Source: JBBDIK01 sp040880465 (GTDB lineage Bacteria > Actinomycetota > UBA4738 > JBBDHU01). From it: a DNA stretch of 64,000 nucleotides. The stretch spans positions 186,001 through 250,000 of the forward strand of contig JBBDIK010000012.1 in NCBI GenBank assembly GCA_040880465.1, in the 5' to 3' direction. Made by a program: the position numbers and the translations under genes. This document shows positions 26,700 through 36,062 of this stretch, piece after piece. Under the pieces are notes generated by a model. That model searched no databases, was not told where the DNA came from, and saw nothing but the letters and a program-made list of their open reading frames with translations. Every line of letters begins with the position of its first letter. Positions within the stretch are counted from its first letter, which is position 1.

Positions 26700-27579
26700 G
26701 CTCGTCGCGACCGGCGCCGGCCGGCTCGACCGCATGATCGCCGAGGCGCTGGGCGTTCCCCGAGCCGACGTGCAGCGGGCGATCGAAGCAGGCCTCGTGT
26801 TGGTCGACGGACGGCCGCGGGCGAAGTCGTTCGGTCTGGTCGGCGGGGAACGCATCACGGTCGATCTGACCGCTGTCGAGTCGGTGGCGCCCGAGGGACC
26901 CGCGGTTCCGATCGTCTGGGAGGACGAACACGTGGCCGTGATCGACAAGCCTGCGGGCTTGGTGACCCACCCAACCGCGAGTCGGCGAACGGGAACGCTG
27001 GTGAACCGGCTCCTGGGGATGGAGATACCGCTCGCTGCCGCCGGGGGCACGCTCCGGCCCGGGATCGTGCACCGTCTCGACGCCGGCACGTCGGGACTCT
27101 TGATCGTCGCCAAGGACGACGCCACGTTCGCGGCGTTGCAGGACATGATGCGTTTGCACGCCGTCGATCGACGATACCTCGCACTGGTCCGGGGTGCTCC
27201 TGACAACGACCGGTTCGTGGTCGACGCTCCGCTGGAACGCCGTCGGGCCACGATCGTCGTCCGGCCCGTCACGGGGCGCGAGGCGGAAACGGCGTTCGAG
27301 GTTCTGGAGCGCTTCGACCGGGCGGCGCTGCTCGAAGGCTCGCCTCGGACCGGGCGGACCCATCAGATCCGCGTGCACCTCTCGGCTATCGGGCACCCCA
27401 TCCTCGGCGACAAGACCTACGGCGGCGGGGGCGACGATGCGAAGCTCCTAGGCCTGACCCGTCCGTTCCTGCACTCGTGGCGGCTGGCGTTCACGCATCC
27501 GGCCACCGGTGAACGGGTCGAGTGCGAAGCTGATCTTCCAGCGGACCTCCGCGAGGCCCTCGCGTCTGCGGAACGCTAG
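26686..27579 (+). CDS. rluD: 23S rRNA pseudouridine synthase, RluD family
   Basis: A 297-residue enzyme with an N-terminal S4-like RNA-binding domain (about 10-62) and an RluA-type pseudouridine synthase domain. The catalytic Asp132 is in the motif HRLDAGTSGLLIVAK; RTHQIRVHL and GDKTYGG complete the active site. It follows lspA with a 14-base overlap, the usual order. Target uridines in helix 69 of 23S rRNA are inferred from family. Its TAG stop shares the tetranucleotide CTAG with the stop of the convergent nuclease gene. Confidence 0.92.
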   Translation: MGATELVATGAGRLDRMIAEALGVPRADVQRAIEAGLVLVDGRPRAKSFGLVGGERITVDLTAVESVAPEGPAVPIVWEDEHVAVIDKPAGLVTHPTASRRTGTLVNRLLGMEIPLAAAGGTLRPGIVHRLDAGTSGLLIVAKDDATFAALQDMMRLHAVDRRYLALVRGAPDNDRFVVDAPLERRRATIVVRPVTGREAETAFEVLERFDRAALLEGSPRTGRTHQIRVHLSAIGHPILGDKTYGGGGDDAKLLGLTRPFLHSWRLAFTHPATGERVECEADLPADLREALASAER

Positions 27580-28700
27580 CGGGTCTTCGCCGGTTCCTTG
27601 AGCCAGAGCGCGTACTGGGTGCGGACCTCCTCACGCGAGGCGAGGACGGCGTCCTCAACATCGGGCGGGAGCCGGCGGCTCTCGATCAGCGCGTTCAGCT
27701 TCTGCGTGTCGACCGACAGGACCTGCTCCCACAGGTCCAGGGGTTCGAGGATCTGGCGGAGGCGCTCCTCGTCTGGCTGCGACACGTGCTGCGTCCGTCG
27801 CGAGATCGCCGCACCGTCGGTGCCGAAGAGGCGTTTGTACCCGTGTTCGTCGCAGAACGCATTGATGAGTCCGGCGAGCTCGTCGATCCGCCGGTAGACC
27901 CTTCGGCCCTCGCGCTTGAGCCCGATCCACTCGTCCACGACCTCGGTCATCTTCGGCGCCGGATCGCCTTCCTCCTGATCGAAGCGGTGCCGGAACACCG
28001 GGCAGAGCCGCTGGAAGTCGCACCAGTCGCACAGCGGGTTCTCCCGGGCCTCGAACTTGCCGGCCTCGATCCGCTGGGCGGCCGTCGCGATGCGCCGGCG
28101 CAGCTCGTCGGCGTCGGCGGGGGAGCGGATGGTGGACATCCGCTGGCCGGGAAGTAGGTAGTACAGGGTCAGGCGCTCGGGCTCGATGCCCCAGACCTCA
28201 CGTGCGGCGAGGTAGTAGACAGACAGCTGGAGGTCCTGGTCGATGCGGGCCTGCGGCGGAAGGCGACGGTTCGTCTTGTAGTCGATGATCTCGTAGCCGC
28301 CGCCGGGGATCCGATCCATCCGGTCGATGACGCCGGTGAGCTGGACACCCTCGACGTCGATCGAGAACCTGGACTCGGCCGCGGCGGGGATCCGGTAGGC
28401 GTCGGCGTTCTCGACGTGATACTGGGTCAGGACCTGGCGGCCGTGGTCATAGTAGCTCTGTTCCTCGCCCTCGCTCGCGTAGCCGTCGGAAACCCACACG
28501 TGCTCCAAGGTCTCGAGCAGCTCGTCGAGCGAGGGAGCGATGGGCACGGGCCGGTTGTGGAAGCGGTACAGAGCCTGGTGCAATGAATCGCCGAACGACA
28601 GCGCCGGTGCGGGCTTGCCGGGGATGCGTTCGAGATAGGAGAAGCGGTACTTGGCGGGGCAGGTTTCGTAGGTATTGAGGCTCGTATATGACAGCCTCAT
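27576..28700 (-). CDS. RecB/Cas4-like PD-(D/E)XK nuclease with Fe-S cysteines
   Basis: A 374-residue protein of the PD-(D/E)XK superfamily. The N-terminal SYTSLNTYETCPAKY carries the first Cys (near residue 14); nuclease motifs are GVIDRMDRI and EIIDYKTNR (Asp and Lys of the active site); the remaining cysteines are in CDWCDFQRLC. One Cys before and three after the nuclease core is the arrangement that holds a 4Fe-4S cluster in AddB, Cas4 and related nucleases. There is no helicase domain and no CRISPR nearby, so it is more likely a housekeeping DNA-repair nuclease. Start ATG 28700 is preferred over the longer frame to 28745. It is divergent from dnaE. Confidence 0.85.
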   Translation of the reverse strand: MRLSYTSLNTYETCPAKYRFSYLERIPGKPAPALSFGDSLHQALYRFHNRPVPIAPSLDELLETLEHVWVSDGYASEGEEQSYYDHGRQVLTQYHVENADAYRIPAAAESRFSIDVEGVQLTGVIDRMDRIPGGGYEIIDYKTNRRLPPQARIDQDLQLSVYYLAAREVWGIEPERLTLYYLLPGQRMSTIRSPADADELRRRIATAAQRIEAGKFEARENPLCDWCDFQRLCPVFRHRFDQEEGDPAPKMTEVVDEWIGLKREGRRVYRRIDELAGLINAFCDEHGYKRLFGTDGAAISRRTQHVSQPDEERLRQILEPLDLWEQVLSVDTQKLNALIESRRLPPDVEDAVLASREEVRTQYALWLKEPAKTR

Positions 28701-28720
28701 ACCTCGATCTCCCTCCCCAC

Positions 28721-28750
28721 TTGAACAGCCGCTCCGGCTGAGCATATAGT
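28721..28750 (+). promoter_or_regulatory. dnaE promoter
   Basis: TTGAAC (28721-28726), 18 bases, TATAGT (28745-28750). Predicted start near 28757, about 80 bases before dnaE. An inverted repeat GCCGCTC (28728-28734)/GAGCGGC (28751-28757) brackets the -10 box. Confidence 0.6.
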
Positions 28751-28838
28751 GAGCGGCACGCGAATCACAAGGATGTCATTTCCCACAGGTTTTCCCCAGA
28801 CCTGAGGAGGCGGCAACAGGACCCCACCGAAGGACCGG

Positions 28839-31800
28839 ATGGCCGAAGGCTTCGTTCACCTCCACACGCACACTGAGTACTCGCTGCTCGACGGCGCGTC
28901 CCGCATCGGGCCGTTGTTCGAGAAAGCCGCGGAACTGCAGATGCCGGCGCTCGCGATGACCGACCACGGCGTGATGTTCGGCGCGCTGGAGTTCTACAAG
29001 GCGGGCCGCGAGGCCGGGGTCACGCCGATCCTGGGTGTCGAGGCCTACGTCGCTCCGGGCTCGCGTTTCGACCGCCAGCCGGGCGAGTCCGAGGCCAAAT
29101 ACCGGCACCTGACGATCCTGGCGAAGAACGAGACCGGCTATCGGAACCTGTTGCGGCTGGTGACGGACGCCTACCTCGAGGGCTTCTACCATCGGCCCCG
29201 GATCGACAAGGAGTTGCTTGCCGAGCACGCGGAGGGCCTGATCGGGCTGTCGGGGTGCCTGGCGGGCGAGGTCCAGCGGCTGCTGCTGTCCGGCCAGCGG
29301 GACCGGGCCGTGGAGGTCGCGGGCGCCTACGGCGAGATCTTCGGGCCCGGGAACTACTTCCTGGAGATGCAGGATCACGGGATCACCGAGCAGCGCCAGG
29401 TGAACCCGATGATGGTCGAGCTCGCCGCGGCGACGGGTCTGCCGATGGTCGCGACGAACGACCTGCACTACACCGAGCAGGCCCACGCCCAGGCGCACGA
29501 CATCCTCCTGTGCATCCAGCAGCAGAAGAAGCAATCGGACACCGACCGGCTGCGCTTCGACGGTGACCACTTCTACCTGAAGTCCTCCCAGGAGATGCGG
29601 CAGGTCTTCCGGGAACTCCCCGACGCCTGTGACGCCACGCTGGCTATCGCCGAGATGATCGAGCCCATCGCCGAGCTGGAGCGGGTCCTGGTGGAGGGGC
29701 GCACGGAGTTCCGAGTGCCGAGGTTCGACTCGCCCGGTGGGATGGACCGGGACACCTACCTCCGGAAGCTGGTCGACGAGGGCGCCATCGATCGCTACGG
29801 CGAGATCACCCCCGAGATCCGTGAGCGGATCGACCACGAGCTGGGCGTCATCTCGGATATGGGCTTCGCCGGATACTTCCTGATCGTGTGGGACCTGATC
29901 CGCTTCGCCCGCGAGAGCGGGATCCGGGTGGGCCCGGGGCGCGGATCGGCCGCGGGGTCGGTCGTCTCGTACTGCCTGCGCATCACCGATCTCGATCCGC
30001 TGCGTTACTCCTTGATCTTCGAGCGGTTCCTGAACCCCGGTCGTGTCCAGATGCCGGACATCGATATGGACTTCGACGAGCGCCGGCGGGATGAAGTCAT
30101 CCGCTACGTCGCCCAGAAGTACGGCGAGGACCATGTCGCGCAGATCATCACGTTCCAGACGATCAAGGGGAAGCAGGGCATCCGCGACTCGGCGCGCGTC
30201 CTGGGTTTCCCGGCGTCGGTGGGGGACCGGATCGCCAAGATGTATCCGCCGGCGATCATGGGCCGCGACTACCCGATCGAGCAGGCCCTCGAGCTCTCGC
30301 CCGAGCTGAAGGATGCCTACCTCCAGGAGCCGGAAGCGCAGGAGATCATCGACAGCGCCCGGGCTCTCGAAGGGTTGCGACGCGAGGACTCGGTCCATGC
30401 CGCGGGTGTAGTGATCGGCGATGCGCCGCTCGTGAACTACCTGCCGCTCAAGCTCGCGAAGGACTCGCGTGATGACTCGCGGCGCATCGTTACCCAGTTC
30501 GACATGCACGGGGTCGAGAAACTCGGCTTGCTCAAGATGGACTTCCTCGGCCTTCGCAACCTGTCGGTCATCGAGGACACGGTGATGCACCTGCGCCGCC
30601 GCGGGGTGGACCTGGACATCGACCACATCCCGCTGGACGACGCGGAGACGTACGCGATGCTCTGCCGCGCCGACACCACCGGGGTGTTCCAGATGGAGTC
30701 GGGGGGCATGCGCGAGCTGATCAAGAGCCTGGCGCCGGACCGGTTCGAGGATCTGATGGCCCTGGTCGCGCTGTACCGCCCGGGCCCGCTGAACCAGGGC
30801 ATGCACATCGAGTACGCCGAGCGCAAGCATGGCCGGCGTCCGGTGACGTACTCCCACCCGGACCTGGAGGAGATCCTGGGCGGAACCTACGGCGTGATGG
30901 TCTACCAGGAACAGGTCATGCAGCTCGCGGTGCTCGTGGCCGGCTACTCGATGGCCGAGGCCGACGATCTGCGTTCGGTGATGGGAAAGAAGAAGCGTGA
31001 CGCCGTCGCCAAGCACCGTCAGAAGTTCACCGCCGGTACGATCGAGAACGACTACCCCGAGAAACTTGCGCGCGAACTATTCGACCTTATGGAGCCCTTC
31101 GCCGACTACGGGTTCAACGCCTCACACGCGTGCGCGTACGCGTATGTCGCCTATCAGACCGCCTACCTCAAGGCGCACTACCCGGTCGAGTTCATGGCCG
31201 CGATGCTCACGAGCGTCAAGGGAGACAAGGACAAGAAGCCCTTCTACCTGTACGCGTGTCGTTCGATGGACATCGAGGTGCTCCCGCCGGACGTGAACGA
31301 GTCGGGTATCAACTTCCGTCCGACGACCGATGGGGAGCCGAGGATCCGCTACGGGCTTTCCGCGGTCCGCAACGTGGGGGAGGGGGCGGTCCAGCAGATC
31401 ATCGCCGCGCGTGAGAAGCAGGGCGCGTTCAGCTCGTTCACGGATTTCTGCCGGAAGGTGGATCCGGGCGTGCTCACCAAGAAGGTCCTCGAGAGCTCGA
31501 TCCTCGCGGGCGCGTTCGACTCGATGGGGTACTCGCGGCGCGGTCTGATCGAAGGCTACGACAAGGTGTCCGGCCCGATCGTGTCCGAGCGGAAGGCCGA
31601 GGCGGCCGGCCAGTTCTCGCTCTTCGGCGGCGGCGGGGACGGCGCGGAGGGCGGCGGTGCCACCGAGATCGACGAATCGGTCCTCGCCTCCGAGGAGTTC
31701 GACAAGCGGGACTTCTTGCGACTCGAGAAGGAGATGCTGGGTCAGTACGTGACCGACCACCCACTACTGGCGCTCACGGACGCCCTCGTCCGACAGACCG

Positions 31801-32384
31801 ATACCGAGATCACGCACCTCGGCGCCAAAGGAGACGGCGACCTGGTCACCGTCGGAGGCATCATCGCGACCGTGGCCCGGCGCTACACGAAGAAGGGCGA
31901 ACCATACGCGCTGTTCCGCGTCGAGGACCTGGCCGGCGGGGTGTCCGTGGTGGCGTTCCCGAACATCTACGAGCAGGCACCGGACCTGATCGCCGTCGAT
32001 CAGATGGTCGTGGTGACCGGACGCGTCGATCTGCGGGGCCGCGAGCTGCAACTGCGTGCCGTCGAGGTCAAGCCGCTCGAGACTGGCGGTGGCGGGGCGG
32101 CGGGTGGTGAGGAACCTGCGGCTCCCGGGGATCCGGTCATCGTCGAGGTCCCGGCCGCAAGTTGTACGAACGTGATGCTGGCCCAGCTCAAGGAGGCTCT
32201 CGCAGCCAACCCTGGCACCACGCCGGTGATGATGCGGCTGGTCGGGGAAGCCGGGGTGACGCCGCTGCGCTTGGGAGACGGTTACAAGGTGGATCCGAGC
32301 GCGGGGCTCCTGTCGGAGCTACGGATCTTGCTTGGGCCACAGGCGGTGCGTCAAGAGCCCGTCGGTGGCTCTTCCGCCGCATGA
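28839..32384 (+). CDS. dnaE: DNA polymerase III alpha subunit
   Basis: A 1181-residue family C replicative polymerase. The N-terminal PHP domain has intact metal-ligand motifs (HLHTHTEYS at 7-15, TDHG near 43), suggesting active PHP-linked proofreading or pyrophosphatase as in other actinobacterial DnaE1. The catalytic aspartates are in PDIDMDFD (about 405-412), and an OB-fold region (VTVGGIIATVARRYTKKG) lies near 1005. No intein is present. Length is normal for DnaE1. It follows its own promoter; an AAGGA Shine-Dalgarno is 5-6 bases before ATG 28839. Confidence 0.97.
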   Translation: MAEGFVHLHTHTEYSLLDGASRIGPLFEKAAELQMPALAMTDHGVMFGALEFYKAGREAGVTPILGVEAYVAPGSRFDRQPGESEAKYRHLTILAKNETGYRNLLRLVTDAYLEGFYHRPRIDKELLAEHAEGLIGLSGCLAGEVQRLLLSGQRDRAVEVAGAYGEIFGPGNYFLEMQDHGITEQRQVNPMMVELAAATGLPMVATNDLHYTEQAHAQAHDILLCIQQQKKQSDTDRLRFDGDHFYLKSSQEMRQVFRELPDACDATLAIAEMIEPIAELERVLVEGRTEFRVPRFDSPGGMDRDTYLRKLVDEGAIDRYGEITPEIRERIDHELGVISDMGFAGYFLIVWDLIRFARESGIRVGPGRGSAAGSVVSYCLRITDLDPLRYSLIFERFLNPGRVQMPDIDMDFDERRRDEVIRYVAQKYGEDHVAQIITFQTIKGKQGIRDSARVLGFPASVGDRIAKMYPPAIMGRDYPIEQALELSPELKDAYLQEPEAQEIIDSARALEGLRREDSVHAAGVVIGDAPLVNYLPLKLAKDSRDDSRRIVTQFDMHGVEKLGLLKMDFLGLRNLSVIEDTVMHLRRRGVDLDIDHIPLDDAETYAMLCRADTTGVFQMESGGMRELIKSLAPDRFEDLMALVALYRPGPLNQGMHIEYAERKHGRRPVTYSHPDLEEILGGTYGVMVYQEQVMQLAVLVAGYSMAEADDLRSVMGKKKRDAVAKHRQKFTAGTIENDYPEKLARELFDLMEPFADYGFNASHACAYAYVAYQTAYLKAHYPVEFMAAMLTSVKGDKDKKPFYLYACRSMDIEVLPPDVNESGINFRPTTDGEPRIRYGLSAVRNVGEGAVQQIIAAREKQGAFSSFTDFCRKVDPGVLTKKVLESSILAGAFDSMGYSRRGLIEGYDKVSGPIVSERKAEAAGQFSLFGGGGDGAEGGGATEIDESVLASEEFDKRDFLRLEKEMLGQYVTDHPLLALTDALVRQTDTEITHLGAKGDGDLVTVGGIIATVARRYTKKGEPYALFRVEDLAGGVSVVAFPNIYEQAPDLIAVDQMVVVTGRVDLRGRELQLRAVEVKPLETGGGGAAGGEEPAAPGDPVIVEVPAASCTNVMLAQLKEALAANPGTTPVMMRLVGEAGVTPLRLGDGYKVDPSAGLLSELRILLGPQAVRQEPVGGSSAA

Positions 32385-32395
32385 TCGATCGCGGC

Positions 32396-32401
32396 TAGGC
32401 T
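32396..32401 (+). promoter_or_regulatory. Leaderless-type -10 box of the hisA-like gene
   Basis: TAGGCT ends exactly 6 bases before the GTG start at 32408, and no Shine-Dalgarno is present, so transcription would begin at or next to the start codon. No clear -35 is seen. Confidence 0.5.
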
Positions 32402-32407
32402 GGGATC

Positions 32408-33124
32408 GTGGCCTTCGATGTGATCCCGGCTATCGATGTGTTCGACGGCAAGCTCGCCCGGTTCTCGGGCGGAGCCCACTTCCCGGTCGAGGAGTTCGGT
32501 GGTGATCCGCTGGCCGCTGCCGAGGCGTTCGCCCAAGCGGGCGCGTCGTGGGTCCACGTCGTGGACATGAACCTCGCGTTCCAGGGCGCTTCGGCCAACG
32601 CGGATGTGGTGGCACGCGTGAGCGAACTTGGCTTGAAGGTGCAGGCGAGCGGGGGCGTCGCCTCCCACGCGGACATCGAACAGATGCTGGAGGGAGGTGC
32701 GGAGCGCGTCGTCCTCGGGTCTGCTGCCCTGGAGAATCGGATGCCGGTCGAGATGTTGGTGGCCGAACTCGGCGAACGTCTCGCGGTCGGGCTCGAGATC
32801 GACGGGTCCCGCATCGTTCCGCGCGGACGGGCGCCCCTCGAGATCAGCATCGGCGGGACGGTCGATTGGCTGGTCGAGATCGGCGCCACCCGCTTCGTCC
32901 GCACGTCCGTCGCGCGGGTGGGGGAACGGTCCGGACCGAACCTCGAAGGGATCACGGAGCTCGTCGCGACCGGGCGTCCCGTGGTCGCAGCCGGGGGGAT
33001 CGGTTCCTTCGAGCATCTGCAGGAGGTCGCCGCGACCGGCGCCGAGGGTGCCATCGTCGGTCGTTCTGTCTACGAGGGCGACCTCGACCTCGCGACCGCG
33101 ATCCGCGAACTCGCCGCTGCCTGA
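32408..33124 (+). CDS. HisA/PriA-like TIM-barrel protein with altered active site
   Basis: A 238-residue beta/alpha barrel clearly homologous to HisA/PriA: IPAIDVFDGK, VQASGGV, VLGSAALEN, AAGGIGS and GAIVGRSVY are conserved phosphate-site and scaffold motifs. PriA in actinobacteria isomerises both ProFAR (histidine) and phosphoribosylanthranilate (tryptophan). By alignment to Mycobacterium PriA done by eye, Asp11 and Arg19 are kept (Asp10, Arg18), but Asp130 is Glu130, Trp145 is Pro143 and the general acid Asp175 is Ser167 (TSVARVG in place of TDITKDG). No trpF is seen in the window, and the gene precedes trpCBA. It may be a specialised isomerase or a paralogue with another role. Confidence 0.75.
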   Translation: MAFDVIPAIDVFDGKLARFSGGAHFPVEEFGGDPLAAAEAFAQAGASWVHVVDMNLAFQGASANADVVARVSELGLKVQASGGVASHADIEQMLEGGAERVVLGSAALENRMPVEMLVAELGERLAVGLEIDGSRIVPRGRAPLEISIGGTVDWLVEIGATRFVRTSVARVGERSGPNLEGITELVATGRPVVAAGGIGSFEHLQEVAATGAEGAIVGRSVYEGDLDLATAIRELAAA

Positions 33125-33146
33125 ACGGGCCGCAGAGCTGGCCCGT
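33125..33146 (+). repeat. 7-bp hairpin before trpC
   Basis: ACGGGCC (33125-33131) and GGCCCGT (33140-33146) form a perfect stem with an 8-base loop, starting at the base after the upstream stop. There is no T run. It lies where a -35 contact would be and ends on the first base of the trpC -10 box. Confidence 0.55.
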
Positions 33147-33151
33147 AGAAT
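33146..33151 (+). promoter_or_regulatory. Leaderless-type -10 box of trpC
   Basis: TAGAAT followed by 6 bases (CGTGGG) and the ATG of trpC at 33158. The predicted mRNA begins at the start codon. Confidence 0.5.
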
Positions 33152-33157
33152 CGTGGG

Positions 33158-33927
33158 ATGGGATTCCTCACTGAACATGTCGCCGAGGTCCGCCGCGACC
33201 TCGACGCTCGCCCCCTGGATGAGGCGATGCTCCTCGAACGCGCCCGCTTGCAACCGACGGCCCGGAACTTCGTGACCGCACTCCGGTCCGGGGCGCCGGC
33301 CGTGATCGCCGAGGTGAAGCAGGCGTCGCCCTCGGCCGGGGAGATCCGCGCGACCGACCCGGCGGCACAGGCCAGGGCGTACGCGGATGCCGGCGCAGCG
33401 GCGGTCTCGGTTCTGACGGAGCCGAAGCATTTCCACGGTTCTCTCGCGGACCTGCGTGCGGTTCGACGTGAGGTCGACGTGCCGGTCTTGCGGAAGGACT
33501 TCGTCGTCCATCCGTCGCAGCTGATCGAGTCGCGCGCGGAAGGTGCCGACGCGGTGCTCCTGATCGCGACCTCGCTCTCCGCCGCCGAGCTCGCGGCTCT
33601 ACTGGCGGTTGCGCGGGACCTCGGGATGGAGGCGCTGGTCGAAGCGTTCGGGCGCGAGGACCTTGATCGCGCCGTAGCCAGCGGCGCGGAGGTCATCGGC
33701 GTGAATGCTCGGGATCTCGAGACGCTCGATGTGGATGAGCACGGAGCGCTCGAACTGCTCGCGACCATCCCCGAGGACCGAGTCGCCGTCTTCGAGAGCG
33801 GCATCTCGACTCGTGAGCAGGTTCGGCGCGCGACCGAAGCGGGCGCGAGTGCCGTCCTGGTCGGAACGGCGCTGATGGAGGCCGACGACCCCGGTGAGAA
33901 ACTCCGAGAGCTCATCGGGGCAGGCGT

Positions 33928-33931
<4 letters not shown>
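33158..33931 (+). CDS. trpC: Indole-3-glycerol phosphate synthase
   Basis: A 257-residue TIM-barrel enzyme that closes the indole ring in tryptophan synthesis. The substrate site is marked by VIAEVKQASPSAG (about 49-61), the catalytic Lys in LRKDFVV, and GVNARDLETL and ESGIST further on. The usual KRASPSKG is slightly changed (KQASPSAG). It is joined to trpB by an ATGA overlap. trpE, trpG, trpD and trpF are not in the window. Confidence 0.94.
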
Positions 33932-35138
<1,207 letters not shown>

Positions 35139-35142
<4 letters not shown>

Positions 35143-35918
35143 GCACCGGATTCCCGCTCGAGGACGCCTTGCGCGCCAAGATCGAGGGCGGCGCGAAGAT
35201 CTTCGCGCCCTACGTCACGAGCGGGCTCTACGGGGTCGACGCCGACCTGCTCCGGGAGTTCGAGGCTGCCGGCGCCGACGCGATCGAGCTCGGCGTGCCG
35301 TTCTCGGACCCGGTCGTGGACGGCGGGGTGGTTCAGGAGGCTTCTCGCCGGGCGCTCGAGGCCGGGTTCCATCCGCGGGACGCCTTCGAGCTCGTTCGGG
35401 AGGCGAACCTGTCCATCCCGGTCCTGCTGATGGGGTACCTCAATCCGATCCTGGCGATGGGGGAGGAGGCGTGGATCTCGGCGTCCGTAGACGTCGGCGT
35501 GAGCGGCTTCATCGTGCCCGACCTCCCGGTGGACGAGGGAGCGGACTTCGCAGGGCGCTGCTACGAGGCGGGTCTGGCGCCGGTCTTCCTGGCCGCACCC
35601 GGGACGTCGGTCGAGCGCATGCGGGAGGTGGCGGGGGCATCGCGTGGCTGTATCTACTGCGTCGCAACCTACGGGGTGACCGGTCAGACCGGAACGCTCG
35701 GCAGGGCCTCTCGGGAGGTCGTCGAGGCGCTTCGGCCGCTGACCGACCGCCCACTGCTGGTTGGGATCGGGGTCAGTACGCCCGAGGACGCGCGGGAGCA
35801 GTGCATCTTCGCCGACGGGGTGATAGTCGGAAGCGCGCTCGTTGCGCCGATGTTGAAGGGCGACTTCGCGGGAGCTATCGCGCTTGCGGAAGGATTCCGG
35901 GCTGCGATCCCGAGCTAG
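35139..35918 (+). CDS. trpA: Tryptophan synthase alpha chain
   Basis: A 259-residue TIM barrel that cleaves indole-3-glycerol phosphate. The catalytic Glu50 (AIELGVPFSDP) and Asp61 (PVVDGG) are present, as are GFIVPDLP, TYGVTGQTG and the phosphate loop VGIGVSTPE with GVIVGSALV. It is the last gene of the trpCBA run; 6 bases after its stop the oppositely oriented tRNA-Leu begins. Confidence 0.95.
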
Positions 35919-35923
35919 AGCAG

Positions 35924-36007
35924 TGCCGGGAGAGGGGGTCGAACCCTCACGGGCTTTCGCCCACGGGATTTTGAGTCCCGCGTGTCTGCCAATTCCACCA
36001 TCCCGGC
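35924..36007 (-). tRNA. tRNA-Leu (anticodon CAA)
   Basis: An 84-base tRNA on the minus strand. The acceptor arms GCCGGGA (36007-36001) and TCCCGGC (35931-35925) pair fully, discriminator A at 35924. The anticodon stem CGGGA/TCCCG encloses loop CTCAAAA, giving anticodon CAA for the UUG codon. A long variable arm (GGGCGAAAGCCC type) identifies a class II tRNA, and GGTTCGACC is the T arm. The 3' CCA is not encoded. Confidence 0.93.
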
Positions 36008-36062
36008 GTCGCGGGGGCGTGGGTGCGTGCCGATGCCCGCGCGAACCTAGACTACAGCCCGC

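Noticed and set aside
27576..28700. Cas4 of a CRISPR system
   Set aside because: No CRISPR array or other cas gene is in the window; the protein is longer than typical Cas4 and sits beside dnaE.
28776..31016. 746-codon open frame antisense to dnaE
   Set aside because: Its codons mirror the GC-rich third positions of dnaE, the product is a low-complexity His/Arg/Asp-rich sequence, and dnaE is unmistakable on the other strand.
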